Shown here piece after piece: positions 1-5,755 of a stretch of 10,524 bases of DNA (position 1 is the first letter of the stretch; each line of letters begins with the position of its first letter). The notes below the pieces were generated by a model. That model did no database searches. It was not told where the DNA came from and saw nothing but the letters and a program-made list of their open reading frames with translations. This stretch comes from Chloroflexota bacterium (GTDB taxonomy: Bacteria; Chloroflexota; Anaerolineae; 4572-78; J111): contig RFJF01000564.1 in the NCBI GenBank assembly GCA_003695455.1, positions 1 through 10,524 of the forward strand. The letters are read 5' to 3'. Both the position numbers and the translations under genes were made by a program.

Positions 1-51
1 AAGCCCCCCCTGCTCCCCTGCTCCTCCGCTCCTCCGCTCTCCTGCCCCCCC
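1..51. repeat. C-rich degenerate tandem repeat
   Basis: The plus strand here is almost purely C, T and G, built from imperfect 7-8 base units of the type CTGCTCC and TCCGCTC, and ending in a run of C. It is not coding in any convincing way. Similar pyrimidine-rich low-complexity stretches are common between genes in some Chloroflexota and cyanobacteria (recalled, not searched). It runs off the left edge, so its true length is unknown. It directly interrupts the transposase fragment that follows. Confidence 0.6.
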
Positions 52-146
52 GCATCGGTGCACCATTCCTGAGGCAGGTAGAGCCGGCGGCCCAGGAAGG
101 TCTGCCCTTTCGGAGTGACGTAGACTTGGCGAGACAAAAAACGCAT
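51..146 (-). pseudogene. Transposase fragment (IS701-like DDE type)
   Basis: On the minus strand an open stretch from the ATG at 146 encodes about 32 residues, including GQTFLGRRLYLPQEWCTD. This resembles the conserved block before the catalytic core of IS701-family or SRSO17-like DDE transposases, typically read as 'F-(I/L)-D-R-x-LYLP-x-EW-x-D'. A TGA lies a few codons upstream of the ATG, and the frame then runs into the C-rich repeat, where the translation becomes low-complexity G/E/S. It is therefore an internal scrap of a transposase about 400 residues long, not an intact gene. The family call rests on a short motif recognised from memory. Confidence 0.5.
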
Positions 147-165
147 GGTATTCAACCGCTCTCAT

Positions 166-183
166 TTCGCTAATTTTGGCGAA
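166..183. promoter_or_regulatory. Inverted repeat overlapping promoter spacer
   Basis: TTCGC (166-170) and GCGAA (179-183) form a perfect 5-bp inverted repeat with an 8-nt centre. It ends 7 bp upstream of the TATAAT box, so a bound protein would overlap the -35 region and control the sensory operon. The arms are short and chance is possible. Confidence 0.25.
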
Positions 184-190
184 GGTATTG

Positions 191-196
191 TATAAT
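191..196 (+). promoter_or_regulatory. -10 box of sensory operon promoter
   Basis: A perfect TATAAT lies 45 bp upstream of the preferred start of the binding-protein gene. No good -35 hexamer is visible at 16-18 bp (the best is TTCGCT at 166-171, spacing 19), so an activator may be needed. Transcription would begin near 203, giving a leader of about 40 nt. This box sits inside the longer reading frame that opens at TTG 176, which argues against that start. Confidence 0.5.
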
Positions 197-229
197 AGAC
201 ATCTAACCTTAAGCGGTTGTTTCAATGTG

Positions 230-244
230 GGTGGAGAGTATTTG
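230..244 (+). promoter_or_regulatory. RBS and TTG start deciding the binding-protein gene
   Basis: GGTGGAG at 230-236 is followed after 5 nt by TTG 242. Starting there leaves a short basic n-region (M-G-L-K-C-K) directly before the hydrophobic core of the lipoprotein signal. The alternatives are TTG 176, upstream of the likely transcription start, GTG 227, with no room for an RBS, and TTG 248, 11 nt after GGAG. Confidence 0.55.
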
Positions 245-1171
245 GGCTTGAAGTGCAAACTGTCTCTTTTCTTCTGCATCGTTTTATTTCTGTTGTTGGC
301 TGCCTGCACCGGCGAACAGCCGGCCTCTGTTAGCCTGTCGCAAAACCTGTTGGCGGGCGAGGTACAACCGCCCCTGCCCGCCGAACCGGCGGCCTGGCAA
401 TTTGGCTTTGACCGGCGGCTGGAACCCAAAGAAGACGTGCGCCAGATTGCCTCGCTGGCTAACTGGTTGCAAGGCCAAACCGGCCTGCCCTTTAAGGTTT
501 ATTATTCAATCTCCAGCAGCAGCGTGGTAGATGATTTGTGCGCGGGCCGCATTGATTTTGCCGCCGTGGGCACGGTATCCTATTTGCAGGCTCACCATCT
601 GTGCAACGCCCATATTTTGGTCCGGGGCCTGAACGCGCAAAACGAAGACGTTTACCGGGCAGCTATTATTGTGCCCGCCAACAGCCCTCTGCAAACCCTA
701 ACCGATTTGCGCGGCCACACCTTTGCTTTTGGCGCGCCCAATTCTACCCAGGGACACCTAATCCCCCGTTTAATGCTGCAACAGGCCGGCTTAACGCTTG
801 GCGACCTGCTTTCTCACACCTTTACCAACTCTCACGCGGCCACAGCCAACGCCGTCACCAGCGGTCGCTACGACGCCGGCGCCCTGCAAGATACCCTGGC
901 GGAGGACCTGGCGGCGCGGGGGTTGGTGCGAATTCTGGCCTTTTCTAACCCTTACCCGGCCAGCGGCATTGTGGCCGGGCCGGACGTCCCTTCCAAAACC
1001 GCGGAAATGGTTCAGCAAGCCCTGCTAACCCTGGACCCGGCCGGCGCCGACGCGGGCGCGCTGTACCACTGGGAGCGCACAGAAATGCCGCAAGGCTTTG
1101 TGCCGGCCCGCGATGAAGATTACGAAGAACTGCGCCGCATAGCCCGCGACATTGGTCTGTTGGAGCCGTAA
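242..1171 (+). CDS. PhnD-like substrate-binding lipoprotein (sensor partner)
   Basis: This is a 309-residue extracytoplasmic solute-binding protein of the PhnD/SsuA/transferrin superfamily. With the TTG start at 242, residues 1-21 form a lipoprotein signal with lipobox L-A-A-C, and Cys22 is the lipidated residue. The body shows family features: W-Q-F-G-F-D opening, a region around [18 protein letters not shown], then [19 protein letters not shown] (phosphonate-binding-like 'G-x-x-x-A-F-x-x-P-x-S-x-S-G') and a C-terminal [11 protein letters not shown] helix. Two cysteines, Cys100 and Cys121, flank the inter-lobe strand. No ABC permease or ATPase is adjacent. The gene ends 1 nt before a sensor kinase gene, so I infer a ligand-presenting role as for AioX with AioS, or the fused PhnD-like domain of TtrS. 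The ligand is unknown: phosphonate, phosphite, arsenite/arsenate and tetrathionate-type ligands are all known for relatives. Confidence 0.8.
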   Translation: MGLKCKLSLFFCIVLFLLLAACTGEQPASVSLSQNLLAGEVQPPLPAEPAAWQFGFDRRLEPKEDVRQIASLANWLQGQTGLPFKVYYSISSSSVVDDLCAGRIDFAAVGTVSYLQAHHLCNAHILVRGLNAQNEDVYRAAIIVPANSPLQTLTDLRGHTFAFGAPNSTQGHLIPRLMLQQAGLTLGDLLSHTFTNSHAATANAVTSGRYDAGALQDTLAEDLAARGLVRILAFSNPYPASGIVAGPDVPSKTAEMVQQALLTLDPAGADAGALYHWERTEMPQGFVPARDEDYEELRRIARDIGLLEP

Positions 1172-1172
1172 G

Positions 1173-3485
1173 ATGAACCCCGTTCTACACCGCCTGGATC
1201 GCTGGCTGCCCCGCCGCCTGACCAGCCGCATTACCCTGGCCCTGGTGGTCATTGTAGTACTGGCCGGGCTAATCACCACCGGGGCCATCAACTGGCTGGT
1301 GGGCCACAACCTGCGCGAAGAACTCATTGCTTCCGGCGAGGCCCTGACCCTGGCCCTGGGCGAAAATCTGGCGAATGCCCTGATTGAATCTGATTTAGCC
1401 ACCGTTCAGGAATCGCTCGACAGCGTGGTAAGCAATAACGACGATGTGGTATACGCCTTTGCCTTTGGCCTGGACTCCCCCATTGTTCACACCTTTCCCA
1501 ACGGTTTTCCCGCCGACCTGCTGCACACCATTCCGGCCACTGCTCAAACACCGGGCGAAGGCGTATTGTTGCGCACCGAACAAGGAATGGTACGAGACTT
1601 TGGTTACCGTCCCTTGGACGGCCTGCCCGCCGAGGTACACTTGGGCATTAGCCAGGCCCGTATAGGCCGGGTACAGGCCCAGGTTACCAGTTTTGTTTTT
1701 ATTTTAACCGTTGCCGGCTGTCTGGCGGCCGCAGTTGTAGCCTACGGCTTCAGCCGGATGGTCACGTTCCCGCTGGTCGAGCTGACCCGCCGCGTCAAAC
1801 GGCTGGGCAGCGGCCATCTGGACGAGCGCATTGATTTGCCCCCCGGTGATGAGGTGGGCGACCTGGCCGCTGCCTTTAACCATATGGCCGCCGATATTCA
1901 AACCGCCATCCACCAGCTTCAAGTTTCCGAGGCCGGCTACCGCGATTTGCTCACCGCCGCCGGAACCGTGGGCGAAGGCATCGCCCTGATTTGCGATGAG
2001 GGTGAAAACGAAGGCACATTCTTGTTTGTTAATGAAGCCTTTGCCCACCTGGCCGGCTTTCAACCCGCCGATTTGGTGGGCGTGAACGCGGCCAGCATCC
2101 TCCACCCGGACTCGCTGGCCGCCGCCCGCCGTAACTGGCAGGCCATTCGGGCCGGAAACAGCCGTTCCCCCTACGAACTCACCCTGATAGACCGGCACAA
2201 CCAGCCCCACATTCTGGAAACCACCGGTACAATCATAGAGTACCAGGGCAAACGGGCGCTGGTCTGGTTTACCCGCGACATCAGCGAGCGCAAGGCCCGC
2301 GAAAAGGAACTGCGCCGTCGCAACCGGGAGCTGACCGCCCTGAACGCCGTCGCCTCTGCCGCCAGCGAGCCGTTGCCGCCGGATGAAATTCTAAATCGCG
2401 CCCTGCACCAGGTCTTGACCGCCCTGGATTTGGAAACAGGTTGGATTTTTATCCGCACTGGTGATGGCGACACCAAATTAGCGGCCAGCCACGGGTTGGC
2501 CGCCGGCGGTGCTACCTTTGCTTTCCCCGATTGCGCCTGTGGCCAGGTATTAACCGAAGGCAACCCGGCTGTGGTCACGGCGGCCAACCCCAATTGCGTG
2601 GTTCGATATGCCTCAGCCATCCCCCCCCAACCTCTGGCTTACCACGCCACGGTTCCGCTCAAGGCCCGGGGCCAAACCGTAGGGGCGCTGAGCGTAGCTG
2701 CCGGCTCGCTAAAGGCATTTGATGAAGCAGAAATGGCGCTGCTGGCTACGGTCGGCCAGCAAATTGGCGTGGCGCTGGAAAATGCCCGCCTGTGGGAAGA
2801 AGTACGCCAGCGAGAGCAGGTGCGGGGCGAACTGCTCAAGCGGATCATCAGCGCCCAGGAAGAGGAGCGTCGCTGCATTGCCCGCGAACTGCACGACGGC
2901 ATCGGCCAATCGCTCAATGCGCTGGTGTTTGGCCTGAACACGGTTGACGCCTCATTGCAGCAAAAGTCAGAACAGGTTCCCACCCAAATAGCCCGGCTGA
3001 AAATTTCGGCCAGTGACACCGTAAAGGAACTGCAAAATATTATCTATGACTTGCGCCCCAGTCTGCTGGATGATTTAGGGCTGGTTATGGCTCTGCGCTG
3101 GTATGCCCAGGAACGCTTGCAGGCGCACGGCGTTCAGGTAACCTTTGATGTTCCCCAGCAAGGGCCGCGCCTGCCCCAGCAAATTGAAACCGCCCTCTTC
3201 CGCATTGGGCAGGAAGCGATGACCAACATCGGTAAACACGCCCAGGCCCGGCACGTCACCATTTCTTTGCAAATCGGGCCGGAAGACGTGCGGCTGGAAA
3301 TCACCGATGACGGTGTCGGCTTTGCCTTAAATGCCCTGGCCGGCCAGGATGGCCGTCCGGCCTGGGGCCTGCTGGGGATGCAGGAACGGGCCAACCTGTT
3401 GGGCGGAGAATTAGCCATTGAAAGCGAACCGGGGCAAGGTGTGCGTTTAAGCGTCACCCTGCCGTTGGGAGATAACACCGGATGA
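1173..3485 (+). CDS. Membrane sensor histidine kinase, HAMP-PAS-GAF-HisKA_3
   Basis: This 770-residue NarX/DegS-type sensor kinase starts at ATG 1173, with GGAG at 1162-1165. An earlier in-frame TTG at 1152 lies inside the upstream gene and has a worse RBS. Layout: TM1 about 20-43; extracytoplasmic Cache-like sensor about 44-170; TM2 171-194; HAMP about 190-245; PAS about 252-380, ending in the usual D-I-S-E-R-K linker; GAF about 390-550; then the kinase core. The phosphoacceptor is His574 in [14 protein letters not shown] (HisKA_3). The ATPase shows the N box [11 protein letters not shown] (Asn685), the G1 box DDGVGF (Asp712-Asp713) and the G2 box GLLGMQER from Gly732. The GAF domain carries Cys454, Cys456 and Cys475 in a C-x-C plus C arrangement, a possible redox or Fe-S site. 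The 3' end overlaps the response regulator gene by 4 nt (ATGA), so the two are translationally coupled and almost surely cognate. Confidence 0.93.
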   Translation: MNPVLHRLDRWLPRRLTSRITLALVVIVVLAGLITTGAINWLVGHNLREELIASGEALTLALGENLANALIESDLATVQESLDSVVSNNDDVVYAFAFGLDSPIVHTFPNGFPADLLHTIPATAQTPGEGVLLRTEQGMVRDFGYRPLDGLPAEVHLGISQARIGRVQAQVTSFVFILTVAGCLAAAVVAYGFSRMVTFPLVELTRRVKRLGSGHLDERIDLPPGDEVGDLAAAFNHMAADIQTAIHQLQVSEAGYRDLLTAAGTVGEGIALICDEGENEGTFLFVNEAFAHLAGFQPADLVGVNAASILHPDSLAAARRNWQAIRAGNSRSPYELTLIDRHNQPHILETTGTIIEYQGKRALVWFTRDISERKAREKELRRRNRELTALNAVASAASEPLPPDEILNRALHQVLTALDLETGWIFIRTGDGDTKLAASHGLAAGGATFAFPDCACGQVLTEGNPAVVTAANPNCVVRYASAIPPQPLAYHATVPLKARGQTVGALSVAAGSLKAFDEAEMALLATVGQQIGVALENARLWEEVRQREQVRGELLKRIISAQEEERRCIARELHDGIGQSLNALVFGLNTVDASLQQKSEQVPTQIARLKISASDTVKELQNIIYDLRPSLLDDLGLVMALRWYAQERLQAHGVQVTFDVPQQGPRLPQQIETALFRIGQEAMTNIGKHAQARHVTISLQIGPEDVRLEITDDGVGFALNALAGQDGRPAWGLLGMQERANLLGGELAIESEPGQGVRLSVTLPLGDNTG

Positions 3486-4123
3486 TAAAAATTTTAATTG
3501 CCGATGACCACGCCATTTTGCGGGCCGGAATCCGCGCCCTGCTGCAACTGCACCCCGATTTTGAAGTGGTCGGCGAAGCCGGCGACGGGCAAGAGGCATT
3601 GGTCCAGACCCAAAAGCACCACCCCGATGTGGTATTAATGGACATCGGTATGCCGGGGATGGATGGTCTGGCCGCCACCCGTGAAATCATCGCCGCTCAG
3701 CCCCGGGTGCGGGTCCTCATTTTAACCCAGCACGAAAACCGCGAATACGTCCTGCCCGCCCTAAAAGCCGGAGCCGCCGGGTATGTGCTCAAACGCGCTC
3801 CCGACGACAGCCTGATTCAGGCCATCCGGGCCGTTTACGCCGGCCAAACCTACACCGACCCTCGCATCAGCGACATTCTGGTAGATGATATGCGCCGCCA
3901 GGCCGGCGGCGCGCCGCCCGACCCCTACGATGCCCTGACCGAACGGGAGCGCGAGGTGCTGGTGCTGTTGGCCCAGGGCCAAACCTACCAGCAGGTGGCC
4001 CAAACCCTCTTCATCAGCGTTAAAACCGTAGATTTTCACCGCGCCAACCTGATGCGCAAACTGGGCCTCTCTAACCGGGCCGAGTTGACCCGCTTTGCCA
4101 TCCAACGCGGCTTGATTAGCTAG
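3482..4123 (+). CDS. NarL/LuxR-family response regulator
   Basis: The 213-residue protein has a receiver domain (residues 1-120) and a LuxR/GerE-type helix-turn-helix (about 150-210). Receiver landmarks are present: acidic pair Asp8-Asp9, phosphoacceptor Asp54 in [12 protein letters not shown], Thr82 and Lys104 in AAGYVLKRA. The output domain shows [15 protein letters not shown], then [20 protein letters not shown], the recognition helix typical of NarL, FixJ and LuxR proteins. It is the natural phosphotransfer partner of the upstream HisKA_3 kinase, with which it overlaps by 4 nt. GGGAG at 3467-3471 is a plausible RBS at slightly long spacing. The likely target is the molybdoenzyme operon starting at 4836 (inference from proximity; no binding site could be proved). 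Confidence 0.95.
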   Translation: MIKILIADDHAILRAGIRALLQLHPDFEVVGEAGDGQEALVQTQKHHPDVVLMDIGMPGMDGLAATREIIAAQPRVRVLILTQHENREYVLPALKAGAAGYVLKRAPDDSLIQAIRAVYAGQTYTDPRISDILVDDMRRQAGGAPPDPYDALTEREREVLVLLAQGQTYQQVAQTLFISVKTVDFHRANLMRKLGLSNRAELTRFAIQRGLIS

Positions 4124-4127
4124 CAGA

Positions 4128-4162
4128 GGCGGCTCCCACGCCGCCGGATGCCGGATGTGGGA
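4128..4162. terminator. Alternative hairpins between convergent genes
   Basis: GGCGGC (4128-4133) and GCCGCC (4140-4145) form a perfect 6-bp stem around the loop TCCCAC. That loop can instead pair with GTGGGA (4157-4162), giving a longer, mutually exclusive stem. The element lies in the 71-bp gap between the response regulator gene and the convergent ynfA-type gene, so it could end transcription from both sides. There is no T run on either side, so an ordinary intrinsic terminator is not shown. Confidence 0.35.
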
Positions 4163-4194
4163 ACCCGGCCTGCTGGTATTGCGCCGGAAACCGG

Positions 4195-4530
4195 CTAAAA
4201 CCAGTTGCGTCCCCACATAATAACAAACACCCCCGCCAGGGCAATGGCGCCGCCCGCCAAATCATACCGGTCGGGAACCCAGCCATCCACCAGCCAGCCC
4301 CAACCAATTGAAAGCACAATAAACACCCCGCCGTACGCGGCATAGACCCGGCCAAATGCCGGTTCCTGCTGCAATGTGGGGATAACGCCGTAGAAAAACA
4401 GCACAACCCCTCCGGCTACGCCAATCCATACCCCCCAATTATTTCGCAGCCACTGCCATACCAGCCAGCCCCCGCCTATTTCGGCCAGCCCGGCCAGAGC
4501 AAACAAAATTAACGAGCGAACAACTTCCAT
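4195..4530 (-). CDS. ynfA: UPF0060 (YnfA-type) small membrane protein
   Basis: The 111-residue protein matches the usual UPF0060 length (about 108-112). It has four hydrophobic helices at about 4-26, 33-51, 64-82 and 89-107. Family signatures are clear: ALAGLAEIGGGWLVW near the N-terminus, FGRVYAAYGG (59-68) and VDGWVPDRYD (81-90). ATG 4530 was chosen because AAAGGAGG sits 5 nt upstream; an in-frame ATG at 4578 would add 16 residues but place that ribosome binding site inside the gene. Members belong to the drug/metabolite transporter-like fold, and Escherichia/Shigella YnfA has been linked to small multidrug-type efflux. The substrate is unknown here. It faces both neighbouring operons on the opposite strand and is probably a separate transcription unit. 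Confidence 0.9.
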   Translation of the reverse strand: MEVVRSLILFALAGLAEIGGGWLVWQWLRNNWGVWIGVAGGVVLFFYGVIPTLQQEPAFGRVYAAYGGVFIVLSIGWGWLVDGWVPDRYDLAGGAIALAGVFVIMWGRNWF

Positions 4531-4535
4531 AAACG

Positions 4536-4543
4536 CCTCCTTT
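4536..4543 (-). promoter_or_regulatory. Strong RBS fixing the ynfA-type start
   Basis: Read on the minus strand, this is AAAGGAGG, 5 nt before ATG 4530. It is a near-perfect anti-16S match and decides the start in favour of the 111-residue form. Confidence 0.75.
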
Positions 4544-4620
4544 GGCCCAACAGCATACAGGAAAAGTTCTAATTTCAAAAACCCAGGAATTTTCCCAGGG
4601 TGTTCCCCGGTTTCTCCCCA

Positions 4621-4647
4621 GTTATATTCGTCCGCGCTTTTTGTTAA
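4621..4647 (-). promoter_or_regulatory. Possible promoter for the ynfA-type gene
   Basis: On the minus strand TTAACA (4642-4647, one mismatch from TTGACA) is followed 15 bp later by TATAAC (4621-4626, one mismatch from TATAAT). The spacer is shorter than the ideal 17 bp, so the promoter would be weak or activator-aided. The CRP/FNR-type palindrome at 4652-4667 lies just upstream of its -35. Confidence 0.35.
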
Positions 4648-4651
4648 ACTA

Positions 4652-4667
4652 GGTGATAGATTTCACA
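4652..4667. promoter_or_regulatory. CRP/FNR-family operator candidate
   Basis: The bases read GGTGA-TAGATT-TCACA. This matches the CRP-type consensus TGTGA-N6-TCACA at 9 of 10 half-site positions and holds a perfect GTGA/TCAC palindrome with the correct 6-bp spacing. It lies 168 bp upstream of the B-subunit start and just upstream of the possible ynfA promoter. CRP/FNR-family regulators often control anaerobic molybdoenzymes, so the site could govern either direction. One match of this size can occur by chance. Confidence 0.4.
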
Positions 4668-4680
4668 ACCCTTCAATACC

Positions 4681-4708
4681 GGGAATGCCGGTTTTGCCGG
4701 CCATTCTC
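4681..4708 (+). promoter_or_regulatory. Inverted repeat / leader hairpin
   Basis: GAATG-CCGG (4683-4691) pairs with CCGG-C-CATTC (4697-4706) around a short TTTTG loop, with one bulged C and weak flanking pairs out to 4681 and 4708. It is followed by TTTTACGTTT. It could be an attenuator-like hairpin in the leader of the molybdoenzyme operon, or a DNA inverted repeat bound by the response regulator. The sequence does not decide between these. Confidence 0.35.
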
Positions 4709-4757
4709 GCTTTTACGTTTCATCTTTATCAATTGGCTCATCAAATGTAACCTGGCA

Positions 4758-4782
4758 GAGGCGGCCGCTTGCGCGACGCCTC
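4758..4782 (+). promoter_or_regulatory. Leader hairpin before molybdoenzyme operon
   Basis: GAGGCG (4758-4763) and CGCCTC (4777-4782) form a 6-bp GC-rich stem with a 13-nt loop. The hairpin ends 53 nt before the B-subunit start, so it would lie in the 5' leader if transcription begins upstream. The left arm is part of an 11-base sequence also found at 4123-4133. Confidence 0.3.
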
Positions 4783-4835
4783 CGGGCCGGACTTAACATG
4801 AGCCTGTCTATTCAATCAAGGAAAGGAGAAAGATA

Positions 4836-5744
4836 ATGACTCCAGACAAAAGCTCGGAAACGGGCCTCCTCCAAACCGAGGAATCGCGCCGGTCCTTCCT
4901 GGGCAAATTTGCCGGCGGCGTCTTTGCCGGGCTGGTCGCTCCTGCGGTGGCGGGCCAGGTAGAACCCGCCGCCGCGGCCCCGCCGTCCGCCCCAGCGGGC
5001 CAGCTCACCCCGGTGATAGACCTGCCCGAAGCCGTAGAGGGCGAACACCCCCAAAAGCGGATGATGGAGGACTTGCGCCGCGCCCTGCAAAAGCCTGTGG
5101 ACCAGCGCAAATGGGCTATGGTCATTGATTTGCGTAAATGCGTGGGCTGCAACGGCTGCACCATTGCCTGCATTACAGAAAACAAACTGCCGCCCGGCAT
5201 TGCCTACCGCCCGGTGATGACCGAAACCCACGGCACATATCCCCACGTGGCCCGGCGCTTTGTACCCCGGCCCTGCATGCAGTGCGATAACCCGCCCTGT
5301 GTGGATGTCTGCCCGGTGCATGCCACCTGGAAACGGGCCGATGGCATTGTAGCCATTGATTACGACAAGTGCATTGGCTGCCGCTACTGTATTACCGCCT
5401 GCCCCTACTCGGCCCGTTCTTTCGACGCCGGCTATTTCTACAGCGATTTTGAGGGCGGGGAACGGCAGCCCTACGAACTGCTCCCCTCGCCGGAGTACGG
5501 CGAAGACCGTGTCCGCGCCGAAGGCGGCTCGCCCATCGGCAACGCCCGCAAATGTACCTTCTGCCTGCACCGCATTGAGCGCGGCGAACTGCCCGCCTGC
5601 ACCCTCACCTGTATGGGCCGGGCCACCTACTTTGGCGATATGAGCGACCCCAAGAGCCTGGTGGCCGAACTCATCGGCCAGCCCAACGTGATGCGGCTTA
5701 AAGAAGAGTTGGGCACAGACCCCAAAGTCTTTTACTTAACCTGA
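4836..5744 (+). CDS. Tat-exported four-cluster Fe-S subunit (TtrB/PsrB-like)
   Basis: This 302-residue electron-transfer subunit of a molybdoenzyme carries its own twin-arginine signal: SRRSFLGK with Arg18-Arg19, then a hydrophobic stretch to about residue 40. Sixteen cysteines in four groups should bind four [4Fe-4S] clusters: 102/105/108/112, 147/150/155/159, 179/182/185/189 and 240/243/255/259. Stretches such as [27 protein letters not shown] and the C-terminal KVFYL closely resemble tetrathionate reductase TtrB as I remember it. TtrB likewise has its own Tat signal, whereas PsrB or ArrB usually travel with the A subunit. Between ligand groups three and four there is an acidic, aromatic insert (about 195-239), roughly 30 residues longer than in TtrB. 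AAAGGAG lies 7 nt before the ATG. It is the first gene of the operon, 11 nt before the catalytic subunit. Confidence 0.92.
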   Translation: MTPDKSSETGLLQTEESRRSFLGKFAGGVFAGLVAPAVAGQVEPAAAAPPSAPAGQLTPVIDLPEAVEGEHPQKRMMEDLRRALQKPVDQRKWAMVIDLRKCVGCNGCTIACITENKLPPGIAYRPVMTETHGTYPHVARRFVPRPCMQCDNPPCVDVCPVHATWKRADGIVAIDYDKCIGCRYCITACPYSARSFDAGYFYSDFEGGERQPYELLPSPEYGEDRVRAEGGSPIGNARKCTFCLHRIERGELPACTLTCMGRATYFGDMSDPKSLVAELIGQPNVMRLKEELGTDPKVFYLT

Positions 5745-5755
5745 AAAGGAGCGCG

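Larger units (their letters stand above)
4531..4835. other. Divergent intergenic control region
   Basis: These 305 bases separate the minus-strand ynfA-type gene from the plus-strand molybdoenzyme operon and hold no supportable gene. They contain the ynfA RBS (4536-4543), a possible minus-strand promoter (4621-4647), a CRP/FNR-type palindrome (4652-4667), an inverted repeat or hairpin (4681-4708), a second hairpin (4758-4782) and the RBS of the B-subunit gene (4822-4828). I could not find a convincing plus-strand -35/-10 pair. That would fit an activator-dependent promoter served by the response regulator or a CRP/FNR protein. Confidence 0.7.

Noticed and set aside
1152..1172. Earlier TTG start for the histidine kinase
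   Set aside because: It overlaps the previous gene. The ATG at 1173 has GGAG at 7-nt spacing and gives a normal N-terminus before TM1.
4531..4578. N-terminal extension of the ynfA-type protein to ATG 4578
   Set aside because: A near-perfect ribosome binding site at 4536-4543 points to ATG 4530, and UPF0060 proteins start at that position.
4753..4772. Sigma-54-like TGGCA...TTGC pattern upstream of the B-subunit gene
   Set aside because: The spacing between GG and GC is 15 bp, not the required 10, so it does not fit a sigma-54 promoter.
4812..5570. Minus-strand open frame of 252 codons opposite the Fe-S subunit gene
   Set aside because: The plus strand encodes 16 spaced cysteines and a Tat signal. 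The antisense product is composition-driven.
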